A stretch of DNA of 64,000 nucleotides from positions 1-64,000 of the forward strand of contig NJFT01000053.1 of assembly GCA_002221725.1 (NCBI GenBank), in the 5' to 3' direction. Numbering within the stretch: position 1 is the stretch's first letter; each line of letters opens with the position of its first letter. Below the pieces are notes generated by a model. It was not told the origin of the DNA. It was given only the letters and a program-made list of their open reading frames with translations, and ran no database searches. Positions 22,986 through 36,959 of this stretch are shown here, piece after piece. This DNA comes from Scedosporium boydii (lineage: Eukaryota > Ascomycota > Sordariomycetes > Microascales > Microascaceae). The position numbers and the translations under genes are program-made.

Positions 22986-23705
22986 ACTGGCCTCATACAC
23001 ACGGAAAACAAATCCTGGAAAATATCCCGGAAAAAAAAAAGGAAAAAAAAGCGTCCTGACAAAATCTTCAAGCCATACAATTATCCGACTTCCACAACCG
23101 GGGACCGCTCCTCGGCCTGATCGGGCGACGGTGTGGGCTCAATGCACAGGCACAATGGTGAAGAAGAGCGTAAATGGGGCCCCTCTGTTGCAGGACGGGG
23201 TAAGTTGGAAAGGAAAACATCAAATTGTCCAACTCTGTTGCTCATCCATGTGTTGAGATCCGCTGACACTAATTTGATATTAGGGGAGAGCCATCTTTGA
23301 TGTGATTCGGTTGCCGGAGATGGAGGCAAAAGGAGAGAACCCGTGGAGAATTGCGAGGCAGGAAGTCGTTTTAGGTTGGAGTGACGGTAACTGGGAAGTA
23401 ATGCGAGCATTGGATTAGTTGTTGTCGAATTAGGGACAAGATAATGATCTCTTCTTATTCTCGGGCTAGAAAAGGAAGACCTCGCTCATTCTCAGGTCTT
23501 CCACGATCCAAATCCATTCGAAACCACTGTGTAACTCTATGAATTAACACTATCGAACATCAATTGCAATATAACGAGGGAAGGAAATGTGGCGTAGTCA
23601 CGAACATCATGATGTCGTCAGCGCAGACGCAATATCACGTTAATAGACAAGACACCCTCCACGCCGTCAACTTGGCCTCTTTCTCCCAAGCAGCTACGAT
23701 ACAAA
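22986..23705. other. Spacer without a recognised gene
   Basis: It includes an A-rich stretch near 23030-23050. A minus-strand frame at 23081-23410 has no motif. The last 150 bases precede the HhH-GPD-like gene and probably contain its promoter. Confidence 0.4.
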
Positions 23706-24286
23706 ATGGTTCAAACTCGAAGCCAGGCCCAAGAGCACCAGGTTGTAAAACCACGGGGCGCGGCAGTGAAGGCGGAAGGGAAGAAGGCTGAAGGCCACCC
23801 GCCGCAGAAGCGGCCGGCCAAGGAACCGGAAGTCAAGGATGAAGGCGGTCGCGTATCTCCCAAACGGCGGCGTCACAGTCACCACGAAGATATCAAGGCA
23901 GCCAAAAGGGAGCCACCCGTCACCGGCAACATTGAAGAAATTGCGAAAAGGGTCCTCGAAAAGTACGGCGAGCCTCCTCTGCAGGATCTCGTGGACGAAA
24001 AGTGGCCGGCAAGCCAAATTGTCATGACGCATATTCTCAATGCGATGCTCTCGTCGGCTCGCATCTCCCACGACATTGCGAAAAGGGCTCTCAAGTACCT
24101 TCTCGATGCCGAGTATAACGACCTCGAAGTCCTTCACAAAACGACTTGGCGTCAAAGGGCAGACTTTTTGTCGGAGGCAGGGTACGTGCGGTACAATGAG
24201 AAGATGGCTACTTACCTTGGAGACTTGGCGAAGTTAATGAAGCATAAATACGGTACGTCTTGCCTTCCTGTTCCATCATTTTCATT

Positions 24287-24324
<38 letters not shown>

Positions 24325-24704
24325 CATCTTTCATATTTCTCAGGACTTTCTGCTAAAATGCAATTTCAGAGGACGATGCTTCCAAGATCCTTCCAGGCAA
24401 CGAAGAAAATGACGTAGCCCGTGCCAAACTCGCCATCGAGCTCCGCGAAATTAAGGGGCTGGGACCACTTGGAGTAGAAATCTGCTTGGGGTACATCCAG
24501 GGCTACTTCCCAAAGGTTGCGCCATTCCTCGCCTCGCGGTGTATCGAGACGGCGAAAAAGATTGGCTTGGGAGACGATGTGGACGCCATTTTTAAGGCCG
24601 TCGGATCGGACCCCGAATCCATGGCGAGGATGGAAGCCGCGCTTACGAGGGTGAGGTTTGAGAAGAGGGAAGGTGAATTCAGGACCAGGGCTATGAGTCT
24701 ATGA
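23706..24704 (+). CDS. Fungal HhH-GPD-like (endonuclease III-like) protein
   Basis: Two exons, 23706-24252 and 24370-24704, give 293 residues. The first 75 residues are basic and low in complexity, with a nuclear-signal-like PKRRRHSHH. The helical domain that follows (LDAEYNDLEVL, YLGDLAKLMKHKY) and the hairpin EIKGLGPLGVEICLGYIQGY resemble the helix-hairpin-helix fold of base-excision DNA glycosylases. The catalytic Lys of the bifunctional enzymes is not visible at the hairpin, where a Val-Glu stands, so glycosylase activity is doubtful; a DNA-binding role is more cautious. The 117-nt intron contains a run of 36 T. The gene is intact. Confidence 0.75.
24289..24324 (+). repeat. 36-base poly-T tract inside an intron
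   Basis: The tract fills about a third of the 117-nt intron of the HhH-GPD-like gene and precedes the acceptor TTTCAG by about 45 bases. It is far longer than a normal fungal polypyrimidine tract and is likely to vary in length between isolates. Confidence 0.9.
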
Positions 24705-25341
24705 GGTGGTGAAGTCCTCTTTCCCATTATTCGAGGACGGAGAAAACTAGTTGCGTGGAGTTGGGGTTCAAACTTGAGGGTTATAGTCGAGGGAGGTACA
24801 ACTTAAAAATTGAGGAATGAAGAATGTGATATCTGTCAACTTTGCGTCTGTTTGTCGTAGAATACATAGATGCAGACCACCCGACTGCATCCTATCTCAA
24901 GGGGAAGCGCCTGGGGACGAGAGGCTAGAGCGTAGTGAGTACATCCATTGAGGAATAAGTTGGAAAGTTGATCACAGTGACACAGTGGAGGAACAAAGAG
25001 ACTTGGGTCAGAAGACAGCTCAGTGTAATGATCGTAGGTACAAGAAATGAACCAGATATACAGCTCATATGTAACAACCTCTGACATGCCGCTTTCGTGG
25101 TCAGTAGAAGGTAAAAGTAAATACATGAAAAGATGCGAGGCATCACCAGAATTATGTAGCCAGCCCGTCGCTTGGCAGTCATAGACCGCCAATTGCCAGG
25201 AGATGAGCCTCGCGTGGTGTCCGATGCTCCCGATATGAAGCGAGAACACTAGACGAGAAGGAAAAGAAGAAGATAAAGAAATGAACCCCTCAGATCCACG
25301 AACCCTCCGGTGCTACCCCGAAGTTAACCGCACCGTCGGCA

Positions 25342-26820
<1,479 letters not shown>

Positions 26821-29536
26821 CGTAGAAGAAGAGAAAGAATAAGAAGGGGCAGAAAAAGGAATGACTGCGGGTCAGGGGGAAGGGAATGAATGCTAGAGGA
26901 GTGAATGTTAGAGCTGTCACTGGCACCGGCGCCGTTGGTAAGGAAAATAATATCGAGGTCCCGGGGGCGTTACAAGGCCTGTATATAAATGTTTTTGGCC
27001 TTTCTTTTCTTGCTCTCAGAAGTAGAGTATGGGACACCAGTGTCCAGTAACGAGTAGCTCCTGCATGCGCAACGTTGCCACTAAGGCACGATTGAGACAT
27101 GGCGATAGTTCACTCGGACAGGGACGCATTGCCTTGTAGCCTATGGACGGGCCACTCATCTAAATAGGGTAGGTAGTATTATGGGGATGGCAACCTTGAA
27201 GGAGATCGGATCAAACGCTCACGGAAATTTTCAATCGACGAAGAGTGCCAGTCACATCCGATTCTTCACAGGAACGGCAAGACCATCGTGCCTATCAACG
27301 TGCCGCCGAGACAAAACGAGAACCATGGAGGCAATCCTCCTGTCCTATCATTTTCACCATGACGCGAACCCACCCTCGACTCCTTTTTTAGACGTTTCGT
27401 TTCAAGCGGGGCAAAACGTCCTAACGACTATCGATAAGGCAGATTCTATCATTCGGACGAAGCAAGACACTCGATGCAACTTTGCGGGGGAGACGGACCG
27501 AATGATTTGTGAACGAATGAGACACCGAAGTGGTGAGCTGCCATCCGATTTCACCTCGATTTCACGTGGACTCTGCCCGGACCACTGCCCCTTTAGCCCC
27601 CTTTACACCCCCTGACCCCCTTTCTTTAATTGGATGCCTCATACTGGCAGACTCAGCGCCCTCTAATCCCCTCTCAGAGGTGAGAGGAAAACGTGGATAG
27701 ACGACGAGTAAGGTCATCTGTGGTCGATGTCTCCGCATTGGAGCTCTTGGTGTGGGTAACTGGGCCCCCCTGATTCAGAAATGGAAACGTTGGAGCATGC
27801 AGGTTATCAGACATCAGAAATACCGTCCCGTTGTTGAAGAATCTCATGCACGGCTGCCTGCCACCTGCCACTTTCCTTTTCAATCCTCCATCTTTGCTCC
27901 GTAAGGGCCGGGCGCCTTCGGCAATTGACCCGATTTATTAACGCGCATGTCCAGGTGCAGGCATGACTTGCTTGAGCACCACCCAAAATGGGCATTAGCG
28001 GATCGGACGGATGAAAACCCCCACGGTCGCATTCAACACCCCGACCGTGCCTTGTGATAGCGCACAAGACATCTTAACTGTCCCCTCGGAGCTGTAACGT
28101 TGCGTAACGGCGTCATTTTATGTCGGGGACGAGCTTCACCAGTGGAGATAACAGAATTTGCTTGCGGGCCGAGTTTAGGGCCCGACGCGACCCGTCCATC
28201 ACGGCTTATGATTCCTAGGAGTCCAAGTTATTCTCGCTGGAGCGTTGCGCTCAATCGCAAGACTCTAGCGTCCATGCAGGCCCTATGATGACGTTACATA
28301 TCTACCTAGTTTGAAGTAACGGGATATGGATATAGTGGATGCAGAGCTAGTTCGTGGAGAGACGGAGGGACGAAGATCAGATGGAGCCTCCACTGGTAGT
28401 GGTGGGCAGGGGCCACCAAGTGGCTCAACTCGAGAAAGGACAAGGGGGTGAAACTGAGGGAGAGGACACCTTGGACTAGTTCAGGAAATGTGGGCTTATG
28501 AGGGGATATTCTCAGCTGCACGTCATTCCACTATGTAGGGCGTGTGGTAGAAAGAATGCTCAATCATGTCACTAATCACTACGCAAATTGTTAGGGACTC
28601 TACCACCAAAGACCACTTACGTCGTGAATTTTGCTTTACCGACGCGGCTCACGCGTACGCGTGGGATATACGAGCATCATTGGAACCCCGCAGTTATGGA
28701 AAAGAAGAGATTGAAGGTAGGGTCGTCCGTCATGACTATTAGCCTAGGGGTGGAAGTAGGAAGGAAGTGGTCAATATCAACAACAGCTTCGGGTTTGGCT
28801 ATACTTCACGGTCATATAGACACATTAACCACAAACATGGTAATAGAAGGAGCCGCAGGACCAAGAAGGTCCTCAATGTGTGTTCCCGACTTACTGTTCG
28901 ATTTGGATGACAGAGTTTGAGAAGGCAAATAAAGCCCTCGGGACTGGAGGCGTCCGCAGGATTTCACTAGATGCTGTTGTAAATCACTATCGCCGTCTCC
29001 GAAAGTCTGCTGGCTATGACGCGGACGTTGGCTCATACAGCAAACAAGCAAACATCGTAACCAGGGCATGGTTTCTACCGTTTCGATTCTGCGTCGATAT
29101 TGCTGGCTGCCTGCGAGTGGTTGGAAATAATTCCAAAGCAGCTCGATGAACAGCCATGCCATATAACTACGACGTGCCAATACATATCACCGCCAACTCA
29201 GAACGCGAGCCCCCAGAAGCCCGGCCGACTGACCCAACGATCATCGGCGAAAGCTTCCCTATCGCCTCATAGGGGTAGATCTCCGTATATCCCAGATCTG
29301 AATTAGTATCCAATCGTTCTCCTCTCCAGATAGGAAGAGGCATCCTGGGCTGGACCCCCTGTTCTGTTCTCACGTGCTTGGTCAGGCAACTTTGGCGCAT
29401 CCCTGCTCTCGCCGCGTCGAGTCGCGCACGATTATCTCGTCGTCAGCGCATCACCCTCGCCCCTTAATTCAACAGCCTCAGCTGAGAGAACCAGCAAAAC
29501 AATTGGTGCGCGACAGAGAGAAGAGAGAAAAAAACG
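26821..29536. other. Long spacer, no recognised gene
   Basis: About 2.7 kb. The right-hand side of the chitinase contains its promoter. Open frames at 27181-27615 and at 28588-29149 show no motif or likely splice structure, and I leave them out. I see no transposon in this stretch. Confidence 0.4.
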
Positions 29537-30181
29537 ATGCCCGCCAAAATGTCTAGCTGGTCCGACAACGAAGACACAAACGCACCTCCTCCATCATCTC
29601 AATCTCACTTTACCAAATTCGAAAACTTCACACCCAACAACGACGCACCATTCGAAGATGAATTCGCCCGCCTCGCGTCATCGCAGGACTGGGTCCCCGG
29701 ATCCCAAGAATACATCCGGGAACGCACCATTGCCATGCGCGAGGAAATCAAGTTCCACTACTTCGACGAGCCGCTAGACACCATCGAGGAAGAGATTAGT
29801 GACGAGGAAAGGAGACTTCGAGGATTCCAGAGCCTGTGCCGCGAGGTTCGCATATCTCCCAGTGACTCTATCGAACAATGCCTAAAAGATTTGAAGAACA
29901 CATGGGTCAATATTGTCGACTTGATCGACGCGCGACGGACGAACAAGCCGGTTAAAGTGTGGGACGATTTTGAAGCGTTCCGCAAGTATACGCTTAAAAA
30001 ACCGATCAATCTGGGGCAAGGAAAGAAGGAGGGCTACCTGAAATCTTTGCTGCAGCACGTCCGGTCGCCGCGACTCGGTGGAAGAAGGCCTAATGGGAGG
30101 AGGCGTGATCTTCGCGCCGGAGTAGTTTCGGGGCGGATTGTCAAGCAGAGCGCGGAGGCAACTCAACGTTTGGCTCGGTGA
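29537..30181 (+). CDS. Conserved fungal hypothetical protein
   Basis: Single exon, 214 residues from the first ATG at 29537 (a second in-frame ATG lies at 29549). The protein starts with an acidic, serine-rich stretch. It then has ARLASSQDWVPGSQEYIRER, a helical block with FQSLCREVRISPSDSIEQC, VNIVDLIDARR, and a basic tail ending QRLAR. This order (F..LA...W.PGS..Y, LC..L.I.P..S...C, VN..DL.D) is a pattern I know from a widespread Pezizomycotina family of unknown function. No enzyme motif, signal peptide or membrane span is visible. Confidence 0.75.
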   Translation: MPAKMSSWSDNEDTNAPPPSSQSHFTKFENFTPNNDAPFEDEFARLASSQDWVPGSQEYIRERTIAMREEIKFHYFDEPLDTIEEEISDEERRLRGFQSLCREVRISPSDSIEQCLKDLKNTWVNIVDLIDARRTNKPVKVWDDFEAFRKYTLKKPINLGQGKKEGYLKSLLQHVRSPRLGGRRPNGRRRDLRAGVVSGRIVKQSAEATQRLAR

Positions 30182-30696
30182 GGATGGTGAGGAGATCCGG
30201 AAGAAGAATGACGTTTAGGTATAAAGGTATTTTATTTCTTGGGACAGACGCTAGATTATATAATTCCATCATAGAATAGGCATAGAAACATCCAAGCCGG
30301 CCTTGTCCCTTATCTGCGTCCATCTCCCATTGCACTTTCATCCTTCTCGAAGCAAGTTGCCATCCCAACCAGTACGCTACAGTCGTCAATGGCGATCGTC
30401 CAGGTAAAGTCTGCTGCAAGCGCGACTGTTGTCGCTAACAATTAAACCCGCCACTGGCCTTTCGCTTCAGTCGGTTTCCGATTGGCGATAGACTGGAGCG
30501 GTTCGGCATAAGGATCACTGTATTGGATGCTCGCCAGATTTCCCCCACCCTAATCATACATACTAATAATATCATCCAACTCTGATACAATCTCATCCGC
30601 ATTATCACCGAGGCAGGTGGTAACCTGCGTTGCCTCGCCCCAGAGAGTACCATAGTTGCATTGATCCTCCAAGAACCGGCGCCGCTTACGCCAAGT

Positions 30697-32409
30697 CTAG
30701 TATCCCCAATTGCCCTCCATCCCCTCGACGGACCCAGTTACAACCCAGCCCTCGGCGGCTTTTTCTGGTAACGTACCGTTGGTGTACCGCAGCTGTAAAA
30801 TATGGGATGCCTGGCCTCCGAGTCTCTCAGAGATAAAGAGCTGACCGCCGGTGGAAGAAAGCCAAAAGGACTCAGGGGGGATAAGGTCCGGCTTCGTAAC
30901 TGGAAGGATTCCCAGGTCCGTCGTGTCCCAGGTTGGAACGCGCTGCTCTCCCTCCGATGAAATCAGCCTACTTCGAGCCCAGCATGTAGCTCTTATCCCC
31001 TCGTCTGTCACCCAATATAGATATGCCAGTTCCTTCCATTCCCTGGCCCCGGAATCAAACGACAGATAGGTATATGTCGAATAGACCGCTATCGGGACTT
31101 TCACCGGGATGGCATCAAAGACCCAGTCTATGAGTGACCAGGTGTATTCTGTATGTCATGAATAGTTAGTATGAGCTTGGCAGACCTCCACAGATCATCT
31201 GTGTTCAGAAAAGCTCCCTGCTAGGGCCGATCAAATTTACCTTGAGCTCCCGGTTTCCTCGGGCTCCAGCTTGCCCTGATCATAGAGACATTCCTGTGCT
31301 GATAGTATAGGTCGATCGTGTCCGTGGTGAAATTGTCGTACCGCTGCTGCAGAACCAGTCGGCTCTCGGGGTTAATATCTAAATCCAGCTTTTCCCTTGT
31401 CCAGCCGAGGGAAGTCTGGTTGGCAATCATAACCGCCCCAGTTTCATCTCGATAGGCCACCATGGCGGATGTTTCCATACACCCGCCGTAACAATGCCTT
31501 GTAAACGCGCTGAGAGTACAGTCCCAACATGAAAGGTATTGACTCCTCGCAAGATCTCCATCGCGCCAACTTCCATCTTCGAAAATAATGTTGTGGATAA
31601 AAGAGTCGGTGTCGACGTAGTACACATGTATCCTCTGCAGATGTTAGTGCATCTCATTCTTCTATCCAAATCGCTTTTTGTCTGCAACTAACTAGAGGAT
31701 TGTCAGTCGAAGGTCCGCCCACCATCACCCTCTCAACTCCTAACACGCCGTACATATCGGGATATCCCCACAAGTCCGGACGTTCATTTGGCCGATTGAC
31801 AGCCGCCGCAACGTCAGAGCCTCCTATGGCCCTGAAGCCCAACGGCCTGTGCTCCCAAGTCCCGTTCGGGCCGCCAACAGCCTCTACCAATTCGTTCTCG
31901 GCGCTAATGTAATAGAGCCGTGTTTGCGTCTTATTCCCTCCGTCGACCCAGCTAATCGTCGAAATACTCTTGCTACCTGCCATACTAATAGGTATATCGT
32001 CGCCATTGCTATCGTCGTTCTTCTTCCTCGTCGCAACAACCGCCCCGACTGTAATTCCCGCGATTATGGCAAGTAAAACCGCCACAGCGCTGGCAATGAC
32101 AAAAATTCGCCTTCTCGGCGTCCTGAATCGCGTGGGAAACAGTATCGTCCGCGGCGGCGGAGAGGGCGGGGGAACCAGGACTTCCAAGCCATCGTGGCGG
32201 GCTAGCTCGAGGCCTACACCGGGGACGACCTCCGGTGCTGTGCCAGGCACTACTTCCTTTTCATTACAGAAGTCGCAGTTTGATGGCGTCGATGTCGCGC
32301 CTGACAACGAAGAATTCCTTGAGCCACGCGGCATGTTCGGATCGCCCGGAGAAGGTGTCTCCACCGCCGTACTTCGCATAAGAGATGGGCGTAGGATTTT
32401 CAATCCCAA
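30697..32409 (-). CDS. Type II membrane protein with a fucose-lectin-like beta-propeller domain
   Basis: Three exons, 31693-32409, 31241-31634 and 30697-31148, give 520 residues. The N-terminal 95 residues are low in complexity and rich in Pro. A single membrane span follows (IFVIASAVAVLLAIIAGITV) flanked by RRR and RKK, so the large C-terminal part is likely outside the cell or in the lumen. That part repeats units such as SISTISWVDGG..TRLYYIS, VYYVDTDSFIHNIIFEDGSW and ELAYLYWVTDEG, with Trp, Tyr and Asp at regular spacing, as in fungal fucose-specific lectin-like propellers. Sugar specificity is not provable from the sequence. Splices GTTAGT/CTGCAG and GTAAAT/ATACAG keep the frame. The gene is intact. 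Confidence 0.78.
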
Positions 32410-34529
32410 ATAACGGGGAAGAGAAGGATCAGGATGAAAGATGGGGGCGATGCGTGATGCATGAGCGGTTAAGACGAATTCCGCATCTCATGTCCGCTCC
32501 TGCTGGAGAGGTTTGCAATATGCTGTTGGTTCAAGTCACACAACCCCTGCTTTTCGCCCGTTGAGGGGGTGGCTCAGTTCTTGGCAGCAAAGTTGATCTC
32601 CCCAACCCCCTGTCTCTTCTCTCTCACCGCTCTCGAATTGGTCGTCCAGCCCAAGTACTGATCCTGTTGGCAGCATAATAGAATTTTGACATGACGTCGA
32701 AGAGTCTCGCGCCGCCTCTCACATCGGTTCTCGCGTGTAGCTCAATACGCGCCCTGGAAGACGACTTCCCCAATGCCAAAGATTTTTTTAACATCGAAGA
32801 TTCTACGTCGCGCACCTCGAGCAAGCCGAGTGATTTGGGACTGACTTTATTCGCGTGTCGTTTGAAGGTCGTTTGTCCAACTGGCACCAAGTTATTGTAC
32901 GCGAACTCAGCTTTCTACCGGTGAGGTTAAGAGATCGTTAATTGGTTACCAGACGACGAAGCTTGCATCTCTCCTAGCTTCCCGAAGTTAGTGGTAGGTT
33001 CCAAGCTCAGTTGAATGTGGACTGCCTAATTTGTTGATGAGTCTAGGGTATTCTCGAGTCTTGATTCGCACGGCCACTCGCAGCCTGCATGCTGAGGGTA
33101 AAGTTATCTTGGGTCTGAAAGATCTGGTCTGTTGGTGGCCAAGCTCTGTGAGTTGGAGCTAAGGCCAAGCATTCGAGGTATTCCAAATTTCTCTCCTCAC
33201 GACATAGAGTCTTCTTCCTAGAGCAGCGGGACACTCCCCGACTGATTTCCGCGAGGCACCAACCGCGAAAGGGCATAATGTGGCGTCGATTCTTTGGATA
33301 TGAGATAGCGTCGAAGGTTTAGTCGACGCGCTGTGACTGGTTTCTCTGCAACTCGGCCTAACGTGAAGCCATGTTGACCACAAGGTATTTGGCCCGAATA
33401 TCAAACCGAGATCGGACTGTCATTCCGCAAGATGCAGAGGTGATGTGGTGAGACATCTTGAATCAATCAAAAGAAACTACTTAGCGTGGGCAACGACTGC
33501 GAAAGAGGTATTACTATAGTACGCCTCCGAACACCAGGAGGCTTCGAGATATTGTCCCTACATGTATATTTGTTGGCATCTAGCTAAACGATATCCATGT
33601 ACAATGGCAAAATAACCTCGACATGTCCAGTAAGCCAAAGAGAAACCGGCTAGTTCAGCGTGTTAGTTTCTACAATGACTACACGGAAAAGCTGATTCTA
33701 CATTGAAACCCACGTTCGGGTCAGTTTCCCGATTACCACAACGGGCCCGGTGTCAACCCGAGCCTAGACTCTAGCAGCCTATTCCGCATCCATCCCATGC
33801 TACACTTCCACCCAGCCATCACTCTATACCTAATCTAACAAGCGAAAAAGTCCGTCTGCCGAAACTAAATCGTGCGCGGCCTTCCCCAGAACTGTAAGTA
33901 GCGTGACAATGTAACCCCCGCCGGACCTCTTGCCTCTCCGAGTGCCAGAGTCGTATTGGTCGGGCCTCGCTTCTTACCAACTCGCCATTCGGTCCGTTTT
34001 TAACAAAAGCCCGTGTGCCAGGTGGTCCGTCAGTGCAGAAAGAAACAAAACTAATGCGGAATTCTTCCTCGGTACCGAGCTTCTGCATAAAACGCCACGA
34101 TCGTGGGGAAAGAATTGGAGCTGGACAATATTATCATCGCATCCCCAGCTCTGGCGTCGTGTCGAGGACAGCGGAATCTCAAGCATTGGCAGGAGGGGGA
34201 AATCGGAGGAGATGGGGGTGCAGATGGGAATACCCCGGCCCCATTTTCTCGGCTACATTTTTTTCGGTCATATTGACTCGGCGACACTACGTTGGCGATG
34301 CTAAGGGGGATCGTGACAGTAGAAGACCACGCGTCGAGGGCAATACTAGAGGAGGCTTAATGTAAGTCGGGGCGTTTCTTTCTCTGAGACGACACATCTA
34401 GTGATGGATATGAAGACCCGTGAGTTCATGTATAAAATCAATACTTTTTCCTGGGTTAAGGCTATTGCGAATCAAGCCGTCAAGTCGACAGGTTCATACA
34501 TCCCTCGCCAGCAACCACCCGTTTTCACC
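32410..34529. other. Spacer of 2.1 kb without a recognised gene
   Basis: Contains the promoters of the lectin-like gene on the left and of the LPMO on the right. The scattered short frames share no motif I can name. Confidence 0.4.
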
Positions 34530-35734
34530 ATGAAGTCATTCGCCTCGTTGGTTCTTACAGCTTTGATCCCCTCTGTATACGGACATGGGTATCTTACCAT
34601 TCCAAGCAGTCGAACTAGGCTAGGCGCCGAGGTGAGTCGAACAAGGTTCCAAGGCGCCGAGAAACGCAGGCAACTAACCTCTGTCAGGCCGGGTTGGACA
34701 GCTGCCCAGAATGCAGTATCCTTGAACCCGTATCCTCCTGGCCGGATCTCAACGTCGCACCAGTGGGCCGTAGTGGACCATGTGGCTACAATGCCCGCGT
34801 CTCCATCGACTATAACCAGCCCACCAGCAACTGGGGAACAACTCCTGTCGCCGTCTACGCTCCCGGCCAAGTCGTCGACGTACAGTGGTGCGTCGACCAC
34901 AACGGTGATCATGGTGGTATGTTCAGCTATCGCATCTGTCAGGACCAGGCCCTCGTCGACAAGTTTTTGACGCCCGGGTATCTCCCGACGAATGCGGAGA
35001 AGCAAGCGGCCGAGGATTGCTTCGAAGCGGGTACCCTCAGCTGCACGGGCGTTTCTGGCCAAGCCTGCAACTACAGCCCTGACTGTTCGCAGGGCCAGGC
35101 CTGCTGGAGAAATGATTGGTTTACTTGCAATGGATTCCAGGCTTCGGACAGGGCGAGATGCAAGGGTGTTGACAATGCGGCCAAGGGGTCATGCTTCACG
35201 ACTATTGCTGGTGGGTACACAGTCACAAAGAAGATCAAGATTCCCGAATACGTCTCGAACCATACTCTCTTGTCCTTCAAGTGGAACTCGTACGAGACGG
35301 GCCAGATCTACCTCTCCTGCGCCGATATTGCCATCTCCGACGGTACTGGAGGCAACCCACCCACAACTGCTACCACGAATCCTTCGACACCCACCTCGAC
35401 TGGTGGCGCCTGCACTACAGCGAGCACAGTGGCCGTAACATTCAACGAGATTGTTACCACGCAATACGGCCAGACAATCAAACTGGTGGGATCCATCCCC
35501 GAGCTGGGAAGCTGGAACCCATCCAACGCTCCCGCGCTTGATGCCTCCAAGTACACAGCCTCCAACAACCTGTGGACCATCACTATGAACCTTGCAGCGG
35601 GAACTTCATTCGAGTACAAGTTTGTCAACGTCGGTTCTTCGGGAGGTGTCTCTTGGGAGAGTGATCCCAACCGGTCGTACACGGTTCCGAAGTCGTGCTC
35701 TACTACTGCTACCGTGAGTAGCAACTGGAAATAG
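34530..35734 (+). CDS. AA13 starch-active lytic polysaccharide monooxygenase with CBM20
   Basis: Copper enzyme that oxidatively cleaves starch. Exons are 34530-34631 and 34688-35734 (donor GTGAGT, acceptor TGTCAG), 382 residues. The signal peptide ends at SVYG and the mature protein starts with the copper-binding His of [14 protein letters not shown]. The second copper ligand is probably in [11 protein letters not shown]. Many cysteines follow ([25 protein letters not shown]). After a Thr/Pro/Ser linker at about residues 260-280 comes a C-terminal starch-binding CBM20: [26 protein letters not shown], and [11 protein letters not shown]13 plus CBM20 is the usual fungal architecture. It complements the maltase at 13 kb. 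I prefer the ATG at 34530 over the earlier in-frame 34401 because only it gives a clean signal peptide. Confidence 0.95.
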
Positions 35735-36474
35735 ACACGGAAATTTGGATGGTGTCAAATGGCGCATGGAAAATGGTGCAGAAAGGAAGATGAATAGAGA
35801 TGTTGGGAGAGGTCGACGAAGTGAATGACGACTGTGGTACATGTTTGAGGGTTGAGAGTTGTAAGGCAACACGTTTATTACCATTATCATTAGTACGTCT
35901 TTGCCCACGCTTTTGTGAGTCTCATTTATTTGTTGTACCGATGGAGATTGGTATGAAGTTCCGACTTTAGTTCATGCGTCGCTGTTCTGGCCTCCTCTTT
36001 TTGGTCGTCAGGATTATCCATTTCTCGCACCCAATAACACCCCCAAATAGGGTACATTTCAGGTGTAAGGGTGTACTTGCTTCCGACTAGATAATAGTGT
36101 GCGAGTAAATTATGTCTATGGAATGTATTCTCGTCTTGTAACACTCTCTTGATGGTGGAGGATCCTCTAGTAAGCCCTCGAAATGGACAATACAGAATAT
36201 CTTAAGCTCTTTTAGGTCTCTATTTTTAATTAAAAGCCCTATATTTAGCTAGCATCTTCGCCCAAGCCAGCAACGGGATGTTCATGGGCGATGTATTCAA
36301 CCAGGCACATATCAAAAGAGAGAGCCATGGCTGATGCTCTATGTTCCGCTGGGATCCATGGATAGGAGCACCGGACTGCCGGTCTTAATCATGACAAGAT
36401 TTATTATGGCATGGCCACAGCGAGAATTTTATATTGTAAAGTATACAAGAGAGCTGAGACTCGCACTATCTTGT
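35735..36474. other. Spacer without a recognised gene
   Basis: AT-richer sequence between the LPMO and the small gene on the other strand. Nothing recognisable is seen. Confidence 0.4.
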
Positions 36475-36959
36475 TTACGGAGGATCTAAAAGGATCCAAT
36501 ACCTAGATTTCCTACCAGGTAAGAATCTGATACTCGCCGTCGAATGTGCATCAAACTTGATCGGAACATGCTGACGAATCCAGAGCTCATGCCCGTTCTT
36601 GAGATACAAAAGGAAGTCCCCCTTAGTGACAGATAAATCGAAATTGAGCCTGACTCCGTCCCTCAAGTCTCCGTCGATATTTCCAGTGTTCACGCCGGCG
36701 ATCGTGGCACTAACGGCAATTTTCAAGGTGTTGATATCAACGTACCCTTGGAGCTTAGGAAAAGGCATGAACTTGTTAGTAATTGACTGGTACCATTTCC
36801 ACTTGCGGTTTGAAGACGTACTTTGGTGGGTCCGAACTCCCATTCGAAGGAGCGTTGGCTTTTGCCGCTTCCGACAGGAACCTCATGATCTCGCTCTTGC
36901 TTGGCAGTCCAGGTCTCATCTTCGCCGGGACGCGTGAGGCTGACGTGAGCACCTGGCAT
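36475..36959 (-). CDS. Small conserved fungal protein, apparent frameshift near the end
   Basis: Exon 1 (36822-36959) starts MPGAHVSLTRPGEDETW and includes RDHEVPVGSGKSQRSFEWEF; a 68-nt intron (GTACGT to CCTAAG) leads to exon 2, which begins LQGYVDINTLKIAVSATIAG and continues with KGDFLLYLKNGHELWI. It resembles a family of short fungal proteins rich in beta strands, without a known role. As it stands, the frame ends at 36475. At TT (plus-strand AA at 36543-36544) one more base would give a family-like end (DGEYQILTW) with a stop at 36512 and 126 residues. I therefore suspect a one-base loss. No signal peptide is visible, so it is probably cytosolic. Confidence 0.6.

Noticed and set aside
23081..23410. 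Minus-strand frame after the SnoaL relic
   Set aside because: Pro/Ser-rich without motif; not the missing SnoaL half, which should be on the plus strand.
27181..27615. 144-codon open frame
   Set aside because: No motif, odd composition, no promoter or splice support.
28588..29149. Two consecutive open frames on the plus strand as a possible gene
   Set aside because: They show no recognised domain and no intron that joins them.
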